Assembly (NCBI GenBank): GCA_026168455.1
Contig: CM047426.1
Span: 78,333,986-78,397,985, forward strand
Source of the DNA: Theocolax elegans
Lineage: Eukaryota > Arthropoda > Insecta > Hymenoptera > Cerocephalidae
Length of the DNA: 64,000 nucleotides
Direction of reading: 5' to 3'
Numbering within the stretch: the stretch's first letter is position 1; each line of letters starts with the position of its first letter. The notes under the pieces were generated by a model. It did no database searches and was not told the origin of the DNA. It worked only from the letters and a program-made list of their open reading frames with translations. Below are positions 41,224-52,115 of the stretch, one piece after another. The translations under genes were made by a program, and so were the position numbers.

Positions 41224-41495
41224 AAACAAGTGGTGCAACGGCTACGCAAAGAAGTCGAATCGTTAAAGGTCGAGAACTCACTGAACGGTACGAAGATCTC
41301 AGTGGCTGCGCTTCTTGGGCTTAACAATAACAATCACATCACGAACAACAACGAGGCAACGCGTAAAGTCGTTGACGCGGCCGAGCATGGAAAAAGTCTC
41401 AACGGCCACGTCGAGACTCAAGCTAAGGAGGATTACGAGGAAATCGTCAGGAACGGCGATGTCGCCTCGCCCCTTCAGGACGGTGTTTCCGTCAA
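41224..41495 (+). CDS. PHF21A: PHF21A/BHC80 homologue, exon 3 (end of coiled coil, Asn-rich linker)
   Basis: 272 bases after a clear acceptor (TCTGTTGCAG), with donor GTGAGT; enters in phase 0 and leaves with two bases of the next codon. The first residues, KQVVQRLRKEVESLK, line up with KRVVEQLRKNL of vertebrate PHF21A, which anchors the gene identification. A short Asn-rich run follows (NNNN...TNNN), then an acidic Lys/Glu-containing linker ending VSVK. The linker resembles the poorly conserved middle of the family and has no recognisable domain. Base composition is markedly richer in G+C than the flanking intron, as expected for coding sequence in an AT-rich genome. Exon 4 continues the frame exactly. 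Confidence 0.9.
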
Positions 41496-41750
41496 GTGAG
41501 TTCTTTTTTTCAGGCATTGTTCTTTATCCATATCTTTCTTTGTTTGTTCTTTCTTGTTTTATTTTCTTGTTATCTTATATGTCTATCTAAGTTTGATAAT
41601 TCACTGGTAGAAAATTCGAATCGTTAAGTAAACTAATCGTTATAGCATAGATTGTGCTGATATATTTATCTAGATATCAAAAGATTTTTGTTGATTTTTG
41701 ACGGCAAATTTTCTAACTACTTTTATAATTTATAAAATATAAAAGAACTT

Positions 41751-43760
41751 CTAGACTAGTTACTCGAGTATGAAAAGAAGGTGATTTTCCAAGGCTAAAA
41801 AAAGCATGCAGACAAATATATTTAGGGTTGGAGGATCCTTTAAGAACGAAGTAGTCAATCGGCTGTAGAGATCCTCAGGATGCTCGGATCTGAAAAAATT
41901 GGACGTTAAACTAGATGAGTTTCTCCGTACCATAAACTCGGATATTTTAAAACTATTCAAATGGTACTGTTTTGAAAAAAAAAGATGAAATATCAAAAAA
42001 ATCCTAGTTTCTGGTATCTAAAAACATGTCATGAATATTCGTATAAAATTTCAATCGGTATCTCAATTTTTCTCTGAGCTAGAGCTCCAGTCATTTTGAA
42101 AATGTAATTTTAAGAAAAACGCGTTTAAAGTTTTGACTAATGATTTTTGTGTTATAACATTAATTTTTTCATACTTATTGTTATTCTGCTATTTTAGTAC
42201 CCTATAATTCGCCTTCCTTACTTTTAAAAGTAAGCTACTCAGATGCAGATTGCCTAAATATTCTTAAGATGGATTTCATGCCATCATTGAAGATACCCGT
42301 TGATAAAAAAATTGGCCATTCTATGATTTCTAGGTCTCTGTGTAGATGTTTTGTAAAGTGGTATAGCAAGCTGTTATAGCTTTCATTATTATTTTGCGTG
42401 TTGCTTCCTTTGCATCTATTTAGCTTCTCAGCGTGCATATGGATTCATACCTGCAATACCTTTAAACGTAACACTGTCTCCGTCACCGATGTAGCGTGTA
42501 TTTTGGCAATTATGATTAATTAAAAGCTATTCTTCGCCTCGCACGAAGGAAAGCACAACTTAGATTTTGTAATTTTATTTTAATGGGAAAATCTGAGTTG
42601 TGCGTTTTTTCGTATAAGACATCATCCAATTCTCACATGCTTTACAATAAGTCGATTTCACTGATGTATCAATGATTTTATTACTATATTTTCCTGCGAG
42701 AGTCGTCACACCGTATCGTGAATTATGTCCACGTTTTTTTCACGTATCATTTCCGGAACCTGTTAACCATCTTCGGAAGCGTTCGTTTTTTCTTTTTCTT
42801 CTTTCACAGCATTTTTAATGAAAAATTTGTACATCACCTCTGCAGCTGTCTAAACATGTTTAAAACAACCTTCGAAGGTATTCGCATAAAAAGTTTTTGT
42901 AATGTCCATCAAACCACAAAAAAGACTCAGATCTTCTCTTCCAATTCCTGGAAGCCGCATCACAACCACTATATGTCGATTAATTTCATAGGCTTTTTCA
43001 CTCTTCGGACCAGATTCTATGTAAAAAAAGACCATATTGACACGAGACCCATTTTAAAACCTAATCCTGCCGGATTCGCTTTATTAAACTTTATACTTGT
43101 TTTGCAATTTTTGCAAATTACTATGTTGCTAATTGCAGTGAAGATGGAAAAAAATTCGATGATACGATAGCCGTGAATATTTTTAATTATAATCTCATCG
43201 TCTTCGTTACGCGCCAATTTTTTGGCAGTAGCACTTGTATACTCCAATGACTGCTCCAGCGTGTGGCGATTCCCGTGGAAAATTCTCTTCCAACTCGAAC
43301 ATCTGCACATAGGGGTTTCCTTCGAGTCTTTCTGATTATCGTAAGGAATTCTCTCACTCATTTTCACTTGTTGTAGCTACGATTTGCTCCAGACCTTTGC
43401 TCAAAGTGAACTGAAGCGAACGCTTCGTGTGCACCAGGTTTACTATGATTTATGTACCTGCGTCTTGTTGCAACGATTTCTAACTATAGTTTATATTATT
43501 GTTTTGGGGGCTTCCTCCGACAGATATTCGACTGCTTTTGCAATGTCCATTTGGTTTATAATGCCTTCTGAGCATAATGAGCAGAACTGCTCGTCGTGCC
43601 GCTCTATCGCCGAACGTTGAGGATCAGATGCGCCTTATAACATTGCCATGTCAAAAATATTTACAATAAGATTATAAAATTTTGGAAAATTGTTTGTGGA
43701 ATAGTATACTATCGAAATATGCAAAAAATCGAGTTTTTGAAAGTGAGAAACTAGTCTAGC
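41751..43760 (-). mobile_element. Degenerate Mutator-like DNA transposon
   Basis: About 2.0 kb bounded by a perfect 11-base inverted repeat: CTAGACTAGTT at 41751-41761 and AACTAGTCTAG at 43750-43760. The interior on the minus strand carries broken pieces of the conserved domain shared by insect Mutator-like transposase proteins (described separately). Composition is richer in G+C than the intron around it. I could not define a clear target-site duplication. Confidence 0.65.
42235..43367 (-). pseudogene. Broken Mutator-like transposase domain protein
   Basis: Three minus-strand open segments in different frames, 43367-43017, 43035-42850 and 42438-42235, read in order like one protein of about 375 residues. 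The first includes a cysteine pair (ICKNCK) followed by a KANPAG stretch. The second has AYEINRHIVVVMRLPGIG, matching the AYEVNRRIVFAMRLLGIG-type motif of the family. The third has the NNESYNSLL motif typical of its C-terminal part. Frame changes (one at an A-run near 43020-43030) and gaps show it is not functional. Family assignment is from memory of these motifs. Confidence 0.65.
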
Positions 43761-43908
43761 CCCTTATTAAATCTAGTTTTATATGGAAAAGTATGATGGA
43801 CAGTCTAGGTTTTCATATTATAATTTAATAACTTTGAAAATAGATTATTTATTAATAATGATTACAATTTAAAAAAATTATTTACGTTTAAATAATAAAT
43901 TATTAAAA

Positions 43909-44524
43909 CCCTGGTAGAATTTTAAATATCAAAAATGGGCTTAAAGCTAAGAAATGGCCAGGGTAGTGGAATCAACAAAAATTTTGTAGCCATTTACTGA
44001 GTAGCGTTCTCATGTCAAACTATAAACTAACTAGGACGATTGGCCAGGTCGTGTACAGCGATGAAACGCTTTTCGAACCTTTTTTGCCCATTTCATGGTT
44101 TTCATTCCAATTTATAAACATTTTCTGAACATCAAAAATGCTTTTGGAATTTTAAGTAGACTAAGAAAAATTGGCCACTTTAGCTAGGTATAATAGCCAT
44201 GAACAAGCTCCTAAAAATGATTTGGCTCAATTTGAGAGAAAAATGATGAACGTCAATATATCTTTAAAAGTACTATTTATATAGCGTAAACAATCGTCTG
44301 TATCTATTACAAATGGTAAAACCGATCAAATTTCACAACACGCTTTAAGTTTTCTTTACAGGATTACCCAAAAAGTTGTTTCATATTTGATGAAGGTTAT
44401 GTCCATCTAAGAAATGGTCAAGAAAGGTGTGAAAAAGCGTTTCATTTTGAGATAGAACCTGACCAGTTTCACTGGCCATTTCTTAACTTCAAGCCCATTG
44501 TTCATATTTAAAATTCTACTAGGG
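43909..44524. mobile_element. 616-bp MITE with 50-bp terminal inverted repeats
   Basis: Left end CCCTGGTAGAATTTTAAATA; reverse complement of the right end CCCTAGTAGAATTTTAAATA. The inverted match continues through AAGAAATGGCC for about 55 bases with a few mismatches. The interior repeats TGGCCA-like words and codes for nothing. Superfamily not determined; no clear target duplication. Confidence 0.7.
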
Positions 44525-46769
44525 TAGGGAATATAAATACATAAAAAAATAATAAAATTTAATGCATAACTTACGCGAGAGTGTAATTTATTAAATCGAC
44601 ATACTTATAGAAGTTAATTGTAAGAAAGGAATCTATTCTTCATCTCTTGAAATACAAAAAATAATCATTGAATTTATATGGTGAACATATATTTGATGTA
44701 TTATTAGATCCAGCGTAACTAAAGACGCATTTAAAGCAGCTCAACAATTTATAATGTCTACATTAAGAAATTCTAGAACATACGCAATAAAATTCTAAAA
44801 ATTCTATAAATTTTGGGACAATAAACGTTAAAGTAGACGTAACTTATCTTTAATATTTTTATAATAAAATTGAGCATTATGTCTTTGGTAGAAATCAATC
44901 TGTTTGAAATAGTCAAATAGCCAAAAAATGGGTATGAAAACAGCCTTTTAAATTATTTCAAATAAAACGCTTTTTTAGAACCTTAATTTTATTTTAATTT
45001 AATTTATTTGTAGTTTTTAACACTTACGCAACTCTAAATTCTAAATTTTCTATTACGCCGCATTATTCAATAAATTAATTTTGCTTAAACATTTGTAATT
45101 CCATTTTCATTGTTTGTGCTCTTGGTTTTGACTAACTAAATGAAAGACAGTTTTGGGAGGTTAAATGTACCTTGTGTAAATTAACAAGTATTATGGAACA
45201 GCTGATTGCATTATAATAAGTGAGTGATTACATTAAGACAATACGTATCTCCACAAGGAAAAATTATATACATTTTACCTGTTTTTATTAGAGACAGTTT
45301 TATATATTGTTAAGTATGTTAGAAAACGAAAGATAGACAAAATGATTTTATTCTAGAGGAAAATAATTATGGTGAATAATTTATATCTACCACCAATATT
45401 TTTACTAGTAAGTGCAATAAATATAGATATGTATCTTGAATAAATCAATATAATCAATTTGTTTAATAAGTAAAATTCCTTGGCTGTGTATTATTACAAG
45501 ATTTTAAATTAATATCATAATTCATAAGTTTGGTCACAAATAAAAATTAGATTTTTGTCACATTTCCAACCAGGTACCAAAAACAAAATTACCAAAATTT
45601 CATCACGTACTTTATCAAATGTAACGTACAACATTTTTTAACAAAAGCTATTTCTACACGAATGCTTTTAGAAATGTCACAACGAATGCTTGATTATATT
45701 TGCAATCTATTGTACATATTTGTATACGACGGAAAATACGGATTTAAAATAATTTTTCTTTTAAAATGTCCTACATTTTTATAAGCTTCTTTAATGTAAA
45801 AACATTCATCTTCCTTTATTTGTCTTGACATTTTATTCGTATTATATATCGTATAAAATAAATATAAATATTTTTTAATGTTAATTCAGAAAGATTTTAC
45901 GTTAACAGATGACACAATAATGTGCTATTTTAATTCGCATTGTGTGAAATACTATTTTCAATCTTTCGAGGTGGTAATTTATAGGCTGAAGAAATTGTGT
46001 ATGTTATGTTGTAATGGTTACTTTCAATGGAAAAATTGGTACGTGTATTTTTCCTTCCTTTTAAACAATGCTGCCTTCTTAGACGAAAGAAGAAGTTGTT
46101 AGCAAAAAGAGTACTCTTTATGCAATTTCTAAAGATTATTTTAATTGAGTCCTAGAATTTACGCTGTTGATTGTCCTCTTTTATTTTTTCTTTACCATTA
46201 TTTTCATAATACCTCTGTCGATTAACGCTGTTTTCATTTAAATAATACTCAGCTTTTACTTAGTTTTTGCGTTATTGAAGTTCTTTTGTTCTCATTAATA
46301 TTTCAATTACGGTACATAAGAAAAGTGCTTAAAATATCCATGAATGTAAAGATAAGCTCGTATGTTCCAGATGCGGCCTGTTAATTGTAAACACTTTTGA
46401 CTTTTCCGTAGTAAAAAAAGAAGTGGTAATGGGGTGGGAAGTCAGTATTAGTCAGTAAACCATCGTCGAGTCGACTTAACGCTATATTTATATTGCGAAT
46501 TAATATATCTTCTTATTTCCATAAGAATAAAAATGTGGATTTGAATTATAACGCTTTTGCGTTTATATATTTAATAATTATAATTAAACTAATATTATGT
46601 TGACACGTTCCTTTTATATAAATGACTTACAAAAATAATAAAACATTGTTGTACTTTATCGCATGGAAAGGACATGTATGTATAATCGAAGCATTAATCT
46701 AAAGATCGTGACACAAAAAGCATCGATCCCATCCGAATTCAATTTCTCACGAGTGTTTACATTCTACAG

Positions 46770-47040
46770 AGAACGACGTTCAACGTCGGTAGAACCAGCC
46801 TCGGGCGACGACGAGGTGGTTGAAGTGCCGACGGGAACGAGCAGCCCCGTGGACAGTATCGTCCTCGAGACCGAGATCGAGGAGAAACCGAAATTAGCGC
46901 GGGAGCAGCAATGTTTCCTTGGCTGTCTCGGTCTCATCACTACCGCTCGACTCATCGAGCTACAACACAAACGTGCCGAGCGTAAGAGGCGTAGCACAGC
47001 CAACTCACACTTTGTATATTCCAACTGGGAGGTTCCTATG
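46770..47040 (+). CDS. PHF21A: PHF21A/BHC80 homologue, exon 4 (conserved basic block)
   Basis: 271 bases, acceptor TTCTACAG, donor GTAAGT; completes the codon split from exon 3 and ends in phase 0. The first part is acidic and Ser/Thr-rich (around residues 124-170 of the visible protein). The second part contains LGLITTARLIELQHKRAE and then RKRRSTAN. This matches the conserved PHF21A/B block that includes LGLVTHDHLEEIQSKRQE and RKRRTTAN. The block is the best diagnostic of the family outside the PHD finger. The basic KRAERKRR cluster is a plausible nuclear localisation signal (inference). Immediately after this block vertebrate PHF21A carries an AT-hook; no RGRP-type AT-hook core is seen in this or the next exon. 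Confidence 0.92.
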
Positions 47041-47949
47041 GTAAGTCAGAATAACGATGATAATAATAATGAATGTACGATCGTATTCTCTTGAACCTCT
47101 ATGATTGTCAGAGTTTCTCGTTACCATATATTTTCATCCTCGGTGATGTATGTCTTGGGAGTTAGGGAATACGTCTTTGAATAATAAATATTTATTTATA
47201 TCTGTAATTGACAATACTCTCATTGCATCAAAATACTTTTTATGTCCGTATACATGTACATATATATTTACCTTGGAAATATTTATTAATGCATAATACA
47301 ATTTACATTGTTTCTTTTTACTACGTTGCAATGCTACGATCGCAATATGATAATAAATACTATATTATTAATGATAGTCTATAGTACCTTTACTAAATGT
47401 ATAAAATAAGCAATAATGAATGCAATAAAAACTAAAGACATCTTCAAGTACTCTGTAAATGAAACATCTTCTACGTATATTCATTAATTTAGGATAGTCA
47501 AGTTACTTATGACGAAATACAGATCTAGCAAGCACCGTTTCTCAAAATTTGGATTTTCTTGTAAAATTTAAGAACACATTTCTACAGCGAAATCTATTAA
47601 GAAATTTTAAACAAGATTCGTAATATAAAAACTTATTGCCGCGTAGTTTATCCACATTCTTACTTAAAATATCTCTCAGTGACCTAATTTTTATATTATT
47701 TTTAAAATTTATTCAAATCTAAAATACTAAAAAAATTTTTATGAAATAATAAATTATAATAAAATTGTAAAGACGATTCACCTCCCATTATAGTTATATT
47801 TGTAACATGACCTACGAAGATAAAACTTCCATATTTTTATAAAATTCAGTCAAACTTGTGCCAATGGTTTATGCCAACCTGATTAATATCGAGAACAATA
47901 CGTACGAGATGAAAAATAATCGAGAAGACACGAGATATAGCGAAACAAT

Positions 47950-49783
47950 TATTGAAATCTATCGATTGGTTAATTAAAGCTGCGCGAGCGCTAATTAAAC
48001 GATCAAATTGCAAGGTTGCACTCGTTTATTATATTCTTTATTTTCACGAGATTACACATAGAACCATAAATCGAAGATACAAAGAGTTTCAAAATACACG
48101 TATTAATGATTTTGTCAATTATTTAAACAAAAATTTATGATTAAAATTGGTATTACTTTTATGATTCGATGATTATTTAGTATACTCTTATCATATCTAG
48201 GTATTGTTATTTCAACACAATACATACATTTTATTTAGTATAGATCATTAGATACAACTAGTCCTTGCGAATCCTGGAATCATGCGATTAAAACAACACT
48301 TTCCCAGTCGAAAGTTCCTATCTCTATAGTTTCACGAAAATGGAATTACCAAAATAACAAATTAAGTCGACTTTGAAACTAGTTTCACTCTTAGAAATTT
48401 TTATCACGTTTTACATCCACTCATAATTTTCTAAACAGTAATTTATATTTTTGTTGCCTTCAACTTTTTCGCAATACAATTACAAAATTATTAATTACTA
48501 TCGAATATTGCAAATTGTATCGCGATGATACATTTTACGCAATAACAATCATCACTCTTATTATTTATAATGAATTTAAATCAATTAACAGAAAAAATTG
48601 TTGAAAATTATACTAGTTAAGGGAAACGCGTAATAAATTACTTTTCGATAATAAACCGCACCAAGCGGATATCGGAATATTCTAGAATACTCTTCCTAAA
48701 CCCGACAGAGTTTCGTTTATTGATCAATGTAAAGTGAATGTTAAATTACTAGCGTGACTAGTTAAATTACTATTATTGTACAGAATTTAAGTCATTAATT
48801 GTATGAATTCGATTTATACTCGGGGCTACATAATGTTTGTAGAGCTACCTATATATTACACAAAACTAGCAATATAAATGCTTCACTCACAATTAAGTTA
48901 AATGCATGGGAAATAATAAATAATAAATTACTAGTTCAAGAATTTCGAAACTTTGCGATACTTTGCACCAAAAAGCATCGACAAAAGTGAATGTTGAAAC
49001 AATTGTAATTGGGAATGTGTAATCTAAGTACTAAAGCACATAATCGCGGTCTATAGAAACGCAAACGACACGCTTACCTTCAGTCACTGGTGACGCACCG
49101 CAAACGCGTCAGACGACGGCGAGGCTGAATGCCCCTCGCCACCACCTACGAAATCCAGATCGTGCTCCTCGGCCGGCAGAGCAGCGACGAAATCTTTGAT
49201 ACAGGCGACGAAGACAGCGGGTACGGCTAAACCCAATATCTTACGTAACGGCGATGGGAAACAGAAGGAGGTATTTGTCAAGTCGGTCAAACAGGAAGAT
49301 AAATTACAAGCCAAACTGGTACCTACGACCTCGACAGGGAAAACAGTTCACATACCCGGTTTACCATCGTGTCTCACGATCGAAAGGATTGAAAACGACT
49401 CGACTGTTTGCATTACCTGTCGGAATCCAGGTGAGTCTTTTAATTCTTTTTTCACGTTGCGTACATCTTTATCAATGTTTTGAATAATTTTCTTAAATCG
49501 TACACTCAAAACAAAAGGTTTTTTTATCTAAGCGGAATTCCTCCTGATGTGATTCTTATTAGAATCAAGAGGAATCTCCTTAATTTTGGAATATTGATCT
49601 TTATGCGTTATATTTAAGTTCTTGCTTACAAAAACAATTGCAAATTGTCTACTTCCGGAATATTTAAGATTTCCGTTTAATAAAAAAATTTTTTCCGGTC
49701 TAATTTATTTTTTTACATTTTTGTAAATTTTAAATTAGTAGTGAACACTCTAGATATGAAAGACAATCTAACCAAACCATTAT
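47950..49783. repeat. 1.83-kb tandem duplication carrying exon 5, copy 1
   Basis: Begins ATTATTGAAATCTATCG and ends TCTAACCAAACC; recurs directly at 49784-51617. The flanks share AAACA/AAACCA at the joint. It is shorter than copy 2 at nearly every difference noted (CTTCACTC against CTTCAACTC, CAATCATC against CAATCAATC, T-runs one base shorter), including the two frameshifts in the exon copy. Confidence 0.93.
49084..49430 (+). pseudogene. Frameshifted duplicate of PHF21A exon 5
   Basis: This segment is the upstream copy of exon 5 within a 1.83-kb tandem duplication. It keeps the acceptor (ACCTTCAG) and the donor (GTGAGT) but is 347 rather than 349 bases long. One G is missing near the start (CTGGTG against CTGGGTG) and another about 40 bases later (AATGCCCC against AATGGCCCC). 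Spliced to exon 4 it would reach a TGA after 14 codons. The rest, including the first two PHD cysteines, appears otherwise intact. It is either a genuine decayed duplicate or poison exon, or a low-quality duplicate made by assembly. Both losses lie in homopolymer runs, which favours the artefact. Confidence 0.8.
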
Positions 49784-51617
49784 TGAAATCTATCGATTGG
49801 TTAATTAAAGCTGCGCGAGCGCTAATTAAACGATCAAATTGCAAGGTTGCACTCGTTTATTATATTCTTTATTTTCACGAGATTACACATAGAACCATAA
49901 ATCGAAGATACAAAGAGTTTCAAAATACACGTATTAATGATTTTGTCAATTATTTAAACAAAAATTTATGATTAAAATTGGTATTACTTTTATGATTCGA
50001 TGATTATTTAGTATACTCTTATCATATCTAGGTATTGTTATTTCAACACAATACATACATTTTATTTAGTATAGATCATTAGATACAACTAGTCCTTGCG
50101 AATCCTGGAATCATGCGATTAAAACAACACTTTCCCAGTCGAAAGTTCCTATCTCTATAGTTTCACGAAAATGGAATTACCAAAATAACAAATTAAGTCG
50201 ACTTTGAAACTAGTTTCACTCTTAGAAATTTTTATCACGTTTTACATCCACTCATAATTTTCTAAACAGTAATTTATATTTTTGTTGCCTTCAACTTTTT
50301 CGCAATACAATTACAAAATTATTAATTACTATCGAATATTGCAAATTGTATCGCGATGATACATTTTACGCAATAACAATCAATCACTCTTATTATTTAT
50401 AATGAATTTAAATCAATTAACAGAAAAAATTGTTGAAAATTATACTAGTTAAGGGAAACGCGTAATAAATTACTTTTCGATAATAAACCGCACCAAGCGG
50501 ATATCGGAATATTCTAGAATACTCTTCCTAAACCCGACAGAGTTTCGTTTATTGATCAATGTAAAGTGAATGTTAAATTACTAGCGTGACTAGTTAAATT
50601 ACTATTATTGTACAGAATTTAAGTCATTAATTGTATGAATTCGATTTATACTCGGGGCTACATAATGTTTGTAGAGCTACCTATATATTACACAAAACTA
50701 GCAATATAAATGCTTCAACTCACAATTAAGTTAAATGCATGGGAAATAATAAATAATAAATTACTAGTTCAAGAATTTCGAAACTTTGCGATACTTTGCA
50801 CCAAAAAGCATCGACAAAAGTGAATGTTGAAACAATTGTAATTGGGAATGTGTAATCTAAGTACTAAAGCACATAATCGCGGTCTATAGAAACGCAAACG
50901 ACACGCTTACCTTCAGTCACTGGGTGACGCACCGCAAACGCGTCAGACGACGGCGAGGCTGAATGGCCCCTCGCCACCACCTACGAAATCCAGATCGTGC
51001 TCCTCGGCCGGCAGAGCAGCGACGAAATCTTTGATACAGGCGACGAAGACAGCGGGTACGGCTAAACCCAATATCTTACGTAACGGCGATGGGAAACAGA
51101 AGGAGGTATTTGTCAAGTCGGTCAAACAGGAAGATAAATTACAAGCCAAACTGGTACCTACGACCTCGACAGGGAAAACAGTTCACATACCCGGTTTACC
51201 ATCGTGTCTCACGATCGAAAGGATTGAAAACGACTCGACTGTTTGCATTACCTGTCGGAATCCAGGTGAGTCTTTTAATTCTTTTTTCACGTTGCGTACA
51301 TCTTTATCAATGTTTTGAATAATTTTCTTAAATCGTACACTCAAAACAAAAGGTTTTTTTATCTAAGCGGAATTCCTCCTGATGTGATTCTTATTAGAAT
51401 CAAGAGGAATCTCCTTAATTTTGGAATATTGATCTTTATGCGTTATATTTAAGTTCTTGCTTACAAAAACAATTGCAAATTGTCTACTTCCGGAATATTT
51501 AAGATTTCCGTTTAATAAAAAAATTTTTTTCCGGTCTAATTTATTTTTTTTACATTTTTGTAAATTTTAAATTAGTAGTGAACACTCTAGATATGAAAGA
51601 CAATCTAACCAAACCAT
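49784..51617. repeat. 1.83-kb tandem duplication carrying exon 5, copy 2
   Basis: Direct repeat of 47950-49783, holding the open exon 5 and continuing into unique sequence and exon 6. Near its start is a symmetrical block (TTAATTAAAGC ... GCGCTAATTAA), a paired homeodomain-like core. Confidence 0.93.
50917..51265 (+). CDS. PHF21A: PHF21A/BHC80 homologue, exon 5 (linker and start of PHD finger)
   Basis: 349 bases; acceptor ACCTTCAG, donor GTGAGT; phase 0 in, one base carried out. The frame is open from the splice site, starting SLGDAPQTRQTTARLNG, which distinguishes it from the broken upstream duplicate. It covers visible residues 215-330: a Pro/Ser/Thr/Lys-rich linker, then CITCRNP, which supplies the first two zinc-binding cysteines (324 and 327) of the PHD finger. 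The splitting of the finger between this exon and the next, and the phase-1 junction, are fully consistent. Residues before the first cysteine (ENDSTV) are less acidic than the HED motif of human PHF21A that helps read histone H3. Confidence 0.92.
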
Positions 51618-51932
51618 TTATATAATAAAGTAGATTTAATTAAAGTGTAATATATACTTTAAATTTTTTGTGTACAATACGCAATAAAAACTACAATGAA
51701 AAAATGTGTATTAATTTAATAAAATATTTATTTTAAACTAATACATTTTTTGTAGTTTCAATTACGGTATTTTTCTTCTAATTTAAATTTTTTCTTTTTT
51801 CGTAGTTTTGAACAAGTATTTTATTGAATTCTCTACATTCTTTTTGAAAACTTGGATTGAATAATAAAAATTTAATTAATATGCCTATATATACCTATAT
51901 ATAAATTTAATAAAAAGTATTATCTTATGCAG
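51618..51932 (+). other. Rest of intron 5-6
   Basis: AT-rich intron sequence between the duplicated unit and the exon 6 acceptor; nothing else seen. Confidence 0.7.
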
Positions 51933-52115
51933 GTACTCTAACAGTGTGTGAATCCTGTTCGTCAAAGTTCCACGTTTCCTGCCACACGATAACCCCTGCA
52001 TCATCGTATTACTGCCCGAAGTGTATGGCTCGTTTTAGGAGCACAGGCCTTACCTCCGCACACCTCGAAATCCTGAGGCGCGACGTCGAAAACATCAAGA
52101 AAGAGAAGGATACAG
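51933..52115 (+). CDS. PHF21A: PHF21A/BHC80 homologue, exon 6 (PHD finger core)
   Basis: 183 bases, acceptor TTATGCAG, donor GTAGAT; enters after one carried base and leaves with one. It completes a C4HC3 PHD finger: C336-x2-C339, H344, C347, then C358-x2-C361 (numbering of the visible protein), together with C324 and C327 from exon 5. Spacing fits the PHD family and aligns with the single PHD finger of PHF21A, which binds the H3 N-terminus when Lys4 is unmethylated. After the finger the sequence becomes helical and charged (HLEILRRDVENIKKEKD), starting the C-terminal coiled coil. The position matching human Met502, a residue reported to contact H3, is valine here. The donor is weaker than most in the gene. 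Confidence 0.93.

Larger units (their letters stand above)
41496..46769 (+). other. Intron between exons 3 and 4
   Basis: 5.3 kb with donor GTGAGT and acceptor TTCTACAG. Occupied by a decayed Mutator-like element (41751-43760) and a MITE (43909-44524); 44525-46769 is AT-rich with nothing I can support. Confidence 0.8.
47041..50916 (+). other. Intron between exons 4 and 5 (includes duplicated segment)
   Basis: Donor GTAAGT at 47041 and acceptor at 50916, if the upstream exon copy is skipped. 47041-47949 is AT-rich with nothing visible; the rest is the tandem duplication described separately. Confidence 0.7.

Noticed and set aside
42718..43170. 150-codon + strand ORF
   Set aside because: Overlaps the Mutator-like transposase on the opposite strand, which has the recognisable motifs; this frame is Phe-rich and a shadow.
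49084..49314. Minus-strand ORF of 76 codons opposite the exon 5 copy (and the like at 50943-51149)
   Set aside because: Antisense shadow of the real exon; the two copies end differently because of the single-base indels.
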